25,991 nt of DNA. It comes from an uncultured Veillonellaceae bacterium. GTDB taxonomy: Bacteria; Bacillota; Negativicutes; Veillonellales; Megasphaeraceae. A model generated the notes under the pieces. It had not been told where the DNA came from. It was given only the letters and a program-made list of their open reading frames with translations, and ran no database searches. The position numbers were made by a program, and so were the translations under genes. The DNA is taken from the NCBI GenBank assembly GCA_900546795.1, contig UREG01000022.1:1-25991 (forward strand), read 5' to 3'. How positions within the stretch are numbered: the stretch's first letter is position 1; every line of letters starts with the position of its first letter. This document shows positions 1 through 6,634 of the stretch, in pieces.

Positions 1-615
1 GCCACCAGACATTCCTATACTCCGGTGAAAAAAGGCATGAAGATTGCAGGAACCCGGATCATTCCACTGGTGATCGAGAAAGAAAAGATGGAAGAAGCGG
101 AAAGGAAAGCGGGTCCGGCGCCGATCATGGAGGTTGTGCCATATCAATTAAAGACGGCGGGTCTGATCACGACAGGAAATGAAGTGAAGAAAGGGATCAT
201 TAAGGATACATTTTCGGAAGTGGTCATAGAAAAATTAAAACAATATGGTATTGAAGTGGTGGAACACACCTATCCGGGAGATTCTGACGAAGCCATTTGC
301 CGGGACATTGCCATGATGAGGGAAAAGCAGGTGGATATGATCCTTTGTACTGGCGGCATGAGTGTGGATCCGGATGATCGGACGCCGGCGGCAATTTTAA
401 AGAGCGGGGCGGAATTGGTAACCTATGGAAGTCCGGTGCTGCCGGGAGCTATGTTTCTGTTGGCCTATAAAGGAGATCGGGCGTTAATTGGCATGCCGGC
501 AAGCGGAATATTTGCAGCGACTACTGTATTGGACAAGGTACTGCCGCGTATTTTGACGGAAGAACGGCTGACAAAGAAAAATATTGCAGCGTTGTCGATC
601 GGAGGATTATTGTAA
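1..615 (+). CDS. Molybdopterin-binding protein, C-terminal part (5' end outside window)
   Basis: The reading frame is open from the first base of the window, so the true start lies upstream; the first ATG at 25 is probably internal. About 205 residues are visible. The segment reading KTAGLITTGNEVKKG, then CTGGMSVDPDDRTP and GSPVLPGAMFLLAY, matches the molybdopterin-binding fold shared by MoeA, MoaB and CinA, in the stand-alone clostridial version that ends in an IGGLL-like tail. Family members bind the pterin of molybdenum cofactor and are linked to its synthesis or insertion. No other molybdenum gene is in view, so the substrate enzyme is unknown. The gene ends 4 bases before the probable start of nth, suggesting a shared transcript. 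The family call is fairly secure; the precise role is not. Confidence 0.85.
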   Translation, partial: ATRHSYTPVKKGMKIAGTRIIPLVIEKEKMEEAERKAGPAPIMEVVPYQLKTAGLITTGNEVKKGIIKDTFSEVVIEKLKQYGIEVVEHTYPGDSDEAICRDIAMMREKQVDMILCTGGMSVDPDDRTPAAILKSGAELVTYGSPVLPGAMFLLAYKGDRALIGMPASGIFAATTVLDKVLPRILTEERLTKKNIAALSIGGLL

Positions 616-619
616 GCCT

Positions 620-1276
620 ATGAGAATGACAAAATCAATAAAAAATGAAATGCTGGGGCTGTTTGAAGAGACGTATGGAGATACAAAGACGGCGCTTCAT
701 TACACGACGCCGTTTGAATTGATGGTAGCCGTCGTTTTATCAGCGCAATGTACGGATGAACGGGTCAATATTGTAACGAAACGGCTGTTTCCGGAATTCA
801 GCGGTCCGGAGAAAATATTAGGTCTTGGATTAAAGGGACTGGAAGAACGGATCAAAGACTGCGGCCTGTATCACAGCAAAGCGAAAAATATTTTGGCAGC
901 GTGCGGGATTTTATGTGAAAAATATAATGGAGAAGTGCCGCATACCTTCGATGAATTGGTTGCATTGCCGGGCGTAGGGCGCAAAACTGCCAATGTATTG
1001 ATCAGCATTTTATATGATGTGCCGGCGATTGCCGTCGATACGCATGTGTTCCGAGTATCGAACCGGACGAAATTGGCCGTGGGGAAAACGCCGCTGGAAG
1101 TAGAGAAAAAGCTGCAGAAAGCAATTCCTATAGAAAAATGGAGCGCTGCGCACCATTGGCTGATCTGGCATGGACGAAAAATATGCAAAGCCAGAAAACC
1201 GCTTTGTATGGAATGTTTCTTGAAGGGGCTGTGCCCCAGCTATGAAGAAGCGCCGAAAGATACGCGGAAAAAGTAA
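620..1276 (+). CDS. nth: Endonuclease III (DNA glycosylase/AP lyase)
   Basis: A 218-residue protein of normal Nth length. It removes oxidised pyrimidines and nicks abasic sites in base-excision repair. The helix-hairpin-helix LPGVGRKTANVL holds the catalytic Lys122, and AVDTHVFRVSNR holds the catalytic Asp140. The C-terminal [4Fe-4S] loop has Cys189, Cys196, Cys199 and Cys205 in the classic CX6CX2CX5C spacing. ATG 620 is chosen because the protein then begins like other Nth proteins; an in-frame upstream start at 584 would overlap the preceding gene, and ATG 626 is also possible. The nearest Shine-Dalgarno-like GGAGG (601-605) lies inside the end of the upstream gene and is a little far, so translation may be coupled to it. 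The downstream gene follows after 18 bases. Confidence 0.95.
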   Translation: MRMTKSIKNEMLGLFEETYGDTKTALHYTTPFELMVAVVLSAQCTDERVNIVTKRLFPEFSGPEKILGLGLKGLEERIKDCGLYHSKAKNILAACGILCEKYNGEVPHTFDELVALPGVGRKTANVLISILYDVPAIAVDTHVFRVSNRTKLAVGKTPLEVEKKLQKAIPIEKWSAAHHWLIWHGRKICKARKPLCMECFLKGLCPSYEEAPKDTRKK

Positions 1277-1294
1277 GCAGAACGGAGGAAGGCC

Positions 1295-2719
1295 ATGAAA
1301 GAAGCTTGGGAGAAAATGGAAGCGCGGTATAAAGAAGCGGGCATCGAATCGAAAGAGCAGATCATGCGGGAATTGTTCCGGGCAAAAGCGGTGGATATGA
1401 TTGTTTCTTCTAACCCGCAGTTTCGGCAATGGGGACTGACGGCAGAAGAATTATTCGATTTGATGGTTCGTCATACGACTCCCTATTTTGGCGAGTATCC
1501 GGGAACAGCGGATATATTTGTCCGGTTATATGGAGTATCTCTGCAGACGAATCCCTTTCAATACGGCGTAGAAACAGGGTATTTTGACGGCTCGGCCGGT
1601 GAAGAATGGAGTGGAATACAAAACGAATTTTTTGCAGCGGCAATCGCTTGCGAAGGAACGGTTCTTTTAGCCGGCGTAGAGCAGTATGCCGGAATGATTG
1701 ACGCGCTGCTGCAGAAAGTAAAAGCCCGGGAAATCATACTCCATACAACCGACGCGGCATTGCAGGATCTGCTGAAGCGGACTTATCCGCTCCTGACGAT
1801 TATCGGACCAGACCTTTCAGAGGTTCGGGCGGATGCGGCTGCCGGCATCGTAAAAGAGGAGCGGCAGTGGGAACAATTGGAGACGGCGGCGGATACGGCA
1901 GAAATTCTTTTTCCTTCTTCGCTTTGTTCTTCTCGGCAGCGGCTGGCGAAGCGGCCGGAACGCGCATATATGTATGGCGCTAATGATACGGCGTATTATT
2001 GGTATGGATACCATGACGATGCGAACATGACAGTATGTGCTCTGTTAGAAAAAAACGGACGGCAGGCATGGAAAAAAACGGTTTCCGCTGCTGCGGGAAC
2101 GGATATGAAACACTGGATATTTCAGCAAGAGCCTTCCTTGCAGCCGTATATCGAAAACGGCAGGCTTTACGACGGAATGCTGCTGCAGGAAATTGCCGAA
2201 ATCTTCTGCGGGGAATCGTATACGGATAACCAGTTTAAAGAAGGTTCTGTTTTACTGGCGGAAGGAAGCCAGCTGACGGCGTCAGGTCTTTGGATGGACG
2301 GAGCGGTTACGGCGGACTGCAAAGACGATACGTATCTGTTGGAAGACGGCGATGTATTGGCAGCGCAATCGGGGCGGTATATTTATACTGCAGTGTATCA
2401 CCAGCAGGAGCTGGCAGCAGCAGCCGGCAGCGGTCTGATCGTGATTCGGCCCAAAATGGCTGGCTGGGGAGAGTATATTAAGCTGGTTCTGGACAGCGAA
2501 CCGGGAAGAGCGATGCTGCATTGCCTGATGGGCGATACGCTTACGGCAGAAAGTCTGGCAGGCATCTATATTCCCCGCTGCGCAAAAGAAACGATATGGG
2601 AATTGGGAGAAGCGGAACGGAATCGGGCGCAGCGAATGCACCGGAAAATACAGCAGGCCCGGCAGGAATATGAAGACGGCATGTATGAATCGCAGGTTTG
2701 GATTTGGGAAAAGGAATGA
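1295..2719 (+). CDS. Unrecognised protein with HsdS-like (DNA specificity) C-terminal region
   Basis: A 474-residue soluble protein with a good GGAGG ribosome site before ATG 1295. I do not recognise the family as a whole. The N-terminal ~180 residues are mixed alpha/beta with no obvious catalytic motif; no SAM-binding FxGxG or NPPY motif of a methylase was found. From about residue 340 the pattern YLLEDGDVLAAQSGR, then GSGLIVIRPK, a YIKLVLDSEPG stretch, a GDTL motif and LAGIYIPRC, followed by a charged helix, resembles the target-recognition half of type I restriction HsdS subunits. No HsdM or HsdR gene is nearby. It may be a repurposed recognition domain or a degenerate methylase relative. 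It sits in line with nth, and a new promoter begins only 8 bases after its stop. Confidence 0.6.
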   Translation: MKEAWEKMEARYKEAGIESKEQIMRELFRAKAVDMIVSSNPQFRQWGLTAEELFDLMVRHTTPYFGEYPGTADIFVRLYGVSLQTNPFQYGVETGYFDGSAGEEWSGIQNEFFAAAIACEGTVLLAGVEQYAGMIDALLQKVKAREIILHTTDAALQDLLKRTYPLLTIIGPDLSEVRADAAAGIVKEERQWEQLETAADTAEILFPSSLCSSRQRLAKRPERAYMYGANDTAYYWYGYHDDANMTVCALLEKNGRQAWKKTVSAAAGTDMKHWIFQQEPSLQPYIENGRLYDGMLLQEIAEIFCGESYTDNQFKEGSVLLAEGSQLTASGLWMDGAVTADCKDDTYLLEDGDVLAAQSGRYIYTAVYHQQELAAAAGSGLIVIRPKMAGWGEYIKLVLDSEPGRAMLHCLMGDTLTAESLAGIYIPRCAKETIWELGEAERNRAQRMHRKIQQARQEYEDGMYESQVWIWEKE

Positions 2720-2727
2720 CCGTAATC

Positions 2728-2756
2728 TTGTCCTGTCATGGGGTTTGTGGTAAAAT
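2728..2756 (+). promoter_or_regulatory. Sigma-A-type promoter for scfA-scfB
   Basis: TTGTCC (2728-2733), a 17-base spacer, then TAAAAT (2751-2756) with an extended TG at 2748-2749. It lies just after the previous stop and 31 bases before the scfA start, so the SCIFF operon has its own promoter. Confidence 0.65.
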
Positions 2757-2787
2757 GTATTCACACGAATGTAGTAGGAGGGATACA

Positions 2788-2928
2788 ATGGCTAAGCATG
2801 TCATTACGATTAATACGGAATCGTTGCAGAAAACAGCTAAAACTGGCGGCTGCGGTGAATGCCAGACTTCTTGCCAGTCTGCATGCAAAACGTCCTGCAC
2901 AGTAGGCAATCAGGTCTGCAAAAAATAA
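2788..2928 (+). CDS. scfA: SCIFF ranthipeptide precursor (six cysteines in forty-five)
   Basis: A 46-residue peptide starting at ATG 2788 behind an AGGAGGG ribosome site. Its C-terminal half has six cysteines (Cys22, 25, 29, 33, 37, 44) in the order CGECQTSCQSACKTSC, almost the family consensus. SCIFF peptides are ribosomal precursors in which a radical-SAM enzyme joins a cysteine sulfur to a threonine carbon; by comparison with the studied clostridial peptide CteA, Cys33 to Thr38 would be the crosslink (inferred). The maturase follows directly. The mature peptide's function is not known in any organism I am aware of. An in-frame upstream start at 2698 is rejected because it would overlap the preceding gene and add a non-family extension. 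Confidence 0.95.
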   Translation: MAKHVITINTESLQKTAKTGGCGECQTSCQSACKTSCTVGNQVCKK

Positions 2929-2943
2929 TTGACGGTAATAGAG

Positions 2944-2975
2944 CCCTCTGCCCAATATGGTGCAGAGGGTTTTTT
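2944..2975 (+). terminator. Intrinsic terminator between scfA and scfB
   Basis: CCCTCTGC (2944-2951) pairs with GCAGAGGG (2962-2969), followed by six T. Its position inside the operon suggests partial termination, so that much more precursor peptide than maturase message is made. Confidence 0.85.
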
Positions 2976-2989
2976 CTAGGAGGAAATAC

Positions 2990-4372
2990 ATGAATTACGG
3001 AATTCCGAAACTGATACACAAGTTTCAAATGAATGGATTAAATATTTTGCTGGATGTAAACAGCGGTATTATTAATGTAATCGACGATATGACGTATCAG
3101 GTGCTCGACACGTATAAAGGCGATAATAAAGAAGAAACATTGCAGGCGCTGCAAGGACAGTATACGGAAGCAGAACTGCTCGAATGTATGGAAGAATTGG
3201 ACGAACTGATCGCAAAAGAGATTTTGTTTGCGCCCATGTCAGAAGAATTTGAAGTAGTAGCTGCGGAAAAGCCGATCGTAAAGGCGCTATGTCTGAATAT
3301 TGCGCATGACTGCAACCTGCGGTGCAAATACTGTTTTGCTTCTACTGGAGAATATGCTTCGCATAAGCGGGAAATGATGAGCCTGGACGTTGCGAAAAAA
3401 GCGGTGGATTTTATCATACAAAGCTGCGGTACCAGACAGCATTGTGAAATAGACTTTTTCGGCGGCGAGCCGCTGATGAATTTTGACGTCGTGAAAGATA
3501 CGATTACCTATATTCGGGAGCAGGAAAAGAAGCACAATAAGATATTTAAACTTACGCTGACTACGAATGGAATGCTCCTTACACCGGATAAGGTCGAGTA
3601 TCTGAACGAAAATCATATCAGCCTGGTGCTGAGCTTGGATGGACGAAAAGACGTGCATGACCGGATGCGTCCCAATGCAGCGGGCGGCGGCACCTACGAC
3701 CAGGTATTGAAAAATTTAAAATATGCGGTGGAGCACAGAAACGGCGAAGAATATTATGTGCGGGGAACGTATACCTCCCATAACCTGGACTTTACAAACG
3801 ATGTGCTTTCTATGGTCGAAGAAGGATTTAAAGAATTATCCATGGAGCCGGTTGTCGGTGAAGATGGCGATTACCTGATTACGGAAGCAGATCTGCCGCA
3901 GATTTATGAAGAATATGAGCGGCTGGCAAACGCGTTTTTGGAATATGCCGAAAAAGGAAATGGCTTTAACTTTTTCCACTTTAATATGGATTTATACAGA
4001 GGGCCCTGTATGGCGAAGCGAATTCGCGGCTGCGGAGCTGGTCACGAATATATGGCAGTAACGCCAAATGGGGATATCTATCCTTGCCACCAATTTGTAG
4101 GACAAGATGAGTATGTACTGGGCAATGTATTTGAAGGACTCAAAAATCAGGAGATTCCGAAAGCATTCCGAGAAACGCATGCATTGGTTAAGGAAGAATG
4201 CAAACAGTGCTGGGCAAAATTTTTCTGCAGCGGCGGCTGCCATGCAAATAATATCAAACTGGGCGGCGGAATCGATAAACCGTATGAACTGAGCTGTAAA
4301 CTGCAGAAAAAACGTATTGAATGCGCATTAATGATTCAGGCGAAGCTGGCAATGATGAAACAGGCGCAATAA
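2990..4372 (+). CDS. scfB: SCIFF maturase, radical SAM/SPASM protein
   Basis: A 460-residue radical-SAM enzyme. Residues 1-90 look like a PqqD-type peptide-recognition domain. Cys108, Cys112 and Cys115 (CNLRCKYC) hold the SAM-cleaving [4Fe-4S] cluster, and FFGGEPLMNF is the SAM-binding glycine motif. The C-terminal cysteine-rich SPASM region (GPCMAKRIRGCG, YPCHQF, CKQCWAKFFCSGGC and a late Cys) would hold two auxiliary clusters. Family knowledge: it installs a Cys-Thr thioether in the SCIFF peptide. ATG 2990 is chosen because it has a strong AGGAGG (2978-2983) at correct spacing; the longer frame from 2957 would start inside the terminator. It is the direct partner of scfA, as in other Firmicutes. 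Confidence 0.96.
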   Translation: MNYGIPKLIHKFQMNGLNILLDVNSGIINVIDDMTYQVLDTYKGDNKEETLQALQGQYTEAELLECMEELDELIAKEILFAPMSEEFEVVAAEKPIVKALCLNIAHDCNLRCKYCFASTGEYASHKREMMSLDVAKKAVDFIIQSCGTRQHCEIDFFGGEPLMNFDVVKDTITYIREQEKKHNKIFKLTLTTNGMLLTPDKVEYLNENHISLVLSLDGRKDVHDRMRPNAAGGGTYDQVLKNLKYAVEHRNGEEYYVRGTYTSHNLDFTNDVLSMVEEGFKELSMEPVVGEDGDYLITEADLPQIYEEYERLANAFLEYAEKGNGFNFFHFNMDLYRGPCMAKRIRGCGAGHEYMAVTPNGDIYPCHQFVGQDEYVLGNVFEGLKNQEIPKAFRETHALVKEECKQCWAKFFCSGGCHANNIKLGGGIDKPYELSCKLQKKRIECALMIQAKLAMMKQAQ

Positions 4373-4396
4373 GTTGTTTTAAAAAAGGAGGGCATT

Positions 4397-4828
4397 ATGA
4401 AAAAACAAGTAGTCATAGCGATGTTGGTGGGAACCCTGTTGGGATCGGGCGGAACTGCAGCTGTATCGGCGTTTGATCTGGGCAGTGTAGTAAAGATTGG
4501 CGGCATCGGCTATTTGGTGCAGCAGTTTGGCGAGCAGGTCAACAGCTTTTTGAATTCAGTCTTGATGAAAGAAGGCGTAGGGACCGGATATGCGACAAAA
4601 GTAGTGCCTATCCTGAGCGCGGGGCGCGGCGGTTATATTGGCGCAGCGCAGGTTACCGGACCGTCTGATGCCGTTGATGAGGTAGAAGCGGTTATTCAGC
4701 TGGAAACGGGATTCAACGGAAAAATGTTTCGGATCAAAGCGATGATCCCAAGCTCCAGTGCAAATCCGGCAAATTTTAACCGGGTGCAGGGCGTGGGCGT
4801 GTCGGCGGTTATCGACGTTTCTTTCTAA
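4397..4828 (+). CDS. Small secreted protein, unknown function
   Basis: A 143-residue protein with a clear signal peptide: MKKQ, a hydrophobic stretch (VVIAMLVGTLLGSGGTAAV) and a probable cleavage near VSAF. The mature part has glycine-rich hydrophobic segments (GGIGYLVQQFG, GGYIGAAQVTG) and a compact C-terminal domain with alternating beta-strand pattern ending in SAVIDVSF. There are no cysteines, no lipobox and no membrane anchor beyond the leader, so export to the periplasm or outside is likely. I recognise no named family, though it has the look of a conserved short exported protein. AGGAGG stands 6-7 bases before ATG 4397. It lies 24 bases after scfB, so it may be read from the scf transcript, and is closed by a strong terminator. 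Confidence 0.7.
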   Translation: MKKQVVIAMLVGTLLGSGGTAAVSAFDLGSVVKIGGIGYLVQQFGEQVNSFLNSVLMKEGVGTGYATKVVPILSAGRGGYIGAAQVTGPSDAVDEVEAVIQLETGFNGKMFRIKAMIPSSSANPANFNRVQGVGVSAVIDVSF

Positions 4829-4841
4829 TAGAATATGAACA

Positions 4842-4885
4842 AAAAATTCTGAAAATCTTGTTGAAAAGATTTTCAGAATTTTTTT
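4842..4885 (+). terminator. Strong intrinsic terminator before hrcA
   Basis: An 18-base arm (4842-4859) pairs with 4866-4883 around a GTTGAA loop, ending in seven T. The A-rich start of the arm means it could also stop transcripts from the other strand. Confidence 0.88.
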
Positions 4886-4893
4886 GTAAAGGT

Positions 4894-4922
4894 TTGACAA
4901 TTTGACTTATTAGTGGTATCTT
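4894..4922 (+). promoter_or_regulatory. Heat-shock operon promoter (sigma-A type)
   Basis: TTGACA (4894-4899), 17-base spacer, TATCTT (4917-4922), with an extended TG at 4914-4915. The CIRCE operator begins 11 bases further on, around the expected transcription start and leader. Confidence 0.8.
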
Positions 4923-4933
4923 TTAATTAGTTC

Positions 4934-4960
4934 TTAGCACTCGATATGAATGAGTGCTAA
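4934..4960 (+). promoter_or_regulatory. CIRCE operator (HrcA binding site)
   Basis: A perfect consensus TTAGCACTC-N9-GAGTGCTAA (arms 4934-4942 and 4952-4960). HrcA binds this repeat and represses the operon until GroE-dependent HrcA activity drops on heat stress. It lies just upstream of hrcA itself, so the repressor is autoregulated. Confidence 0.98.
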
Positions 4961-4977
4961 TAATAAGGGTGATGATG

Positions 4978-6003
4978 ATGGATGAGCGAAAGCAAAAAAT
5001 ATTAAACGCTATAATTCAAGATTACATCAGTTCTGCGGAACCGGTTGGTTCTCGTACGATTGCCCGTAAATATGAATTGGGGGTCAGCCCCGCGACGATC
5101 CGCAATGAGATGTTTGATTTGGAAATGCTCGGTTATCTGGAACAGCCGCATACGTCGGCGGGACGCATTCCCTCTTTGAAAGGATATCGGTTTTATGTGG
5201 ATTGTCTGCTTCAGCCGAAGCAGGTGACGGAACAGGAAAAACGGTTTGTAGAGTCCTGGTTTGATACCAAAGCCAAAACGGTAGACGAAGTATTTCGCTC
5301 AACGGCAAAAGTGCTGTCGGCGATTACGCATAATGTAGGCTTGGTGCTGGCGACGCAGAAAATGTCTGCCAAATTCAAATATATGCGCTTTTTGCCTTTA
5401 GATGAACAGCGTTCTATCTTGATTGTTGTAACGGATGACGGACAAATCGAAAATTCCATTTTTATGCGGCCGGAAGGCGTTACAAACGAAGATCTGAATA
5501 TGATCGGAGAAAAGATGAACCGTTTTTTGGCAGGGCTGCCGTTAAGTGAAGTCAATATGGCTCGTATCCATACTTTTTATAAAGCGGTGGTTGAAGATTC
5601 CGATTTATATCGGCTGGCGTTTCATTCGCTGCTGAGTTCTTTTAAACAAAAGCAGCGGCTCTATAAAGGCGGCGCGACAGAAATATTTGCTAATCCGGAA
5701 TTTAAGGATGTGGATAAAGCGCGGGATCTGCTTTTTATGCTGGAAGAAAACGATACCGTCACGAATATGATTCAGCCCAATGCTTCGCAGGATCTGGTGA
5801 TTCGGATCGGTGATGAAAATGAATTGCTGCCCATGAAAGACTGCAGCGTCGTTCAGGCGACGTTTAAATCAGAAGATCAGGTGTTGGGAACGCTGGCAAT
5901 TGTTGGCCCTACGAGAATGGAATATGCAAAGATCATTGGATTGCTCGAATTTATGCAGCAGCATATCGCACGATTGTTAAAATATTATGAAGGTAAGGGA
6001 TAA
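4978..6003 (+). CDS. hrcA: Heat-inducible transcription repressor HrcA
   Basis: A 341-residue protein of usual HrcA length. The N-terminal winged helix reads SAEPVGSRTIARKYELGVSPATIRNEM in short (about residues 20-50), followed by LGYLEQPHTSAGRIPS and the GYRFYVD motif typical of the family; the rest is the GAF-like dimerisation region. It binds the CIRCE element immediately upstream. Three in-frame ATGs at 4972, 4975 and 4978 follow an AAGGG (4965-4969). The third gives the best spacing and an MDERKQKIL start; an earlier GTG at 4954 falls inside the CIRCE repeat and is rejected. First gene of the operon with grpE following 10 bases later. Confidence 0.96.
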   Translation: MDERKQKILNAIIQDYISSAEPVGSRTIARKYELGVSPATIRNEMFDLEMLGYLEQPHTSAGRIPSLKGYRFYVDCLLQPKQVTEQEKRFVESWFDTKAKTVDEVFRSTAKVLSAITHNVGLVLATQKMSAKFKYMRFLPLDEQRSILIVVTDDGQIENSIFMRPEGVTNEDLNMIGEKMNRFLAGLPLSEVNMARIHTFYKAVVEDSDLYRLAFHSLLSSFKQKQRLYKGGATEIFANPEFKDVDKARDLLFMLEENDTVTNMIQPNASQDLVIRIGDENELLPMKDCSVVQATFKSEDQVLGTLAIVGPTRMEYAKIIGLLEFMQQHIARLLKYYEGKG

Positions 6004-6013
6004 GGAGTCGATC

Positions 6014-6574
6014 ATGGAAGAAACCAAACAAACTACGGTACAGGAAGAAATGACGGAAGAAACCGCGGCTGCCGAAGAAATGCAGGCGGAAACGGCGGAA
6101 GAAACCGAAGCGATGACGCCGGAAGCAGAAGAAAAGCAAAAAGAAATGGAAGCGTTGGAAAATCGGCTGAAACGCCTGCAAGCGGATTTTGACAATTTCC
6201 GGAAACGGACGCAGAGCGAGAAAGAACAGCTGTCTTTGGTTGTAAAAATAGAAGTGATAAAGAATTTGCTGCCCGTATTGGATACGTTCCAACTGGCTCT
6301 CAAGAAAAAAGACGGCTTGACGCAGGAAATGGAATCTTTCCTGAACGGCTTTGAAATGATTTACAACCAATTATTCCAGGCGCTGGAAAAAGAAGGACTG
6401 AAAGAAATCGAAGCCGTAGGCAAAGAATTTGATCCAAACTATCATGAAGCGATCATGCGGATAGATAGCGACGAATATGAAGAAGGCTTTATTGCCGGAG
6501 AACTCCAGAAGGGGTATATGGTAGGCGATCGGACGATTCGTCCTTCCATGGTGCAGGTAGTAAATAAAGGTTAA
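6014..6574 (+). CDS. grpE: Nucleotide exchange factor GrpE
   Basis: A 186-residue protein. The first ~55 residues are very acidic (mostly Glu, Ala, Thr), then a long coiled coil (KQKEMEALENRLKRLQADFDN) leads into the GrpE head with FRKRTQSEKEQL and the signature EAVGKEFDPNYHEAIMRI and ending in RTIRPSMVQVVNKG. GrpE dimers release ADP from DnaK and act as a thermosensor. ATG 6014 has AAGGAG at 6002-6007, overlapping the hrcA stop codon; the frame also opens at 5987 inside hrcA, which is less likely. The stop codon lies in a small inverted repeat before dnaK. Confidence 0.96.
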   Translation: MEETKQTTVQEEMTEETAAAEEMQAETAEETEAMTPEAEEKQKEMEALENRLKRLQADFDNFRKRTQSEKEQLSLVVKIEVIKNLLPVLDTFQLALKKKDGLTQEMESFLNGFEMIYNQLFQALEKEGLKEIEAVGKEFDPNYHEAIMRIDSDEYEEGFIAGELQKGYMVGDRTIRPSMVQVVNKG

Positions 6575-6584
6575 TCCTTTATTT
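6562..6584 (+). repeat. Inverted repeat over the grpE stop codon
   Basis: AAATAAAGG (6562-6570) and CCTTTATTT (6576-6584) are a perfect 9-base dyad around TTAAT, which contains most of the stop codon. It has only two G-C pairs and no T run after it, so it is not a good terminator; an RNA-processing or stability role between grpE and dnaK is possible. Confidence 0.45.
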
Positions 6585-6634
6585 GAAATATAGTTAATAC
6601 ATATTGGGTATACATATATAGGAGGTAATGTATT

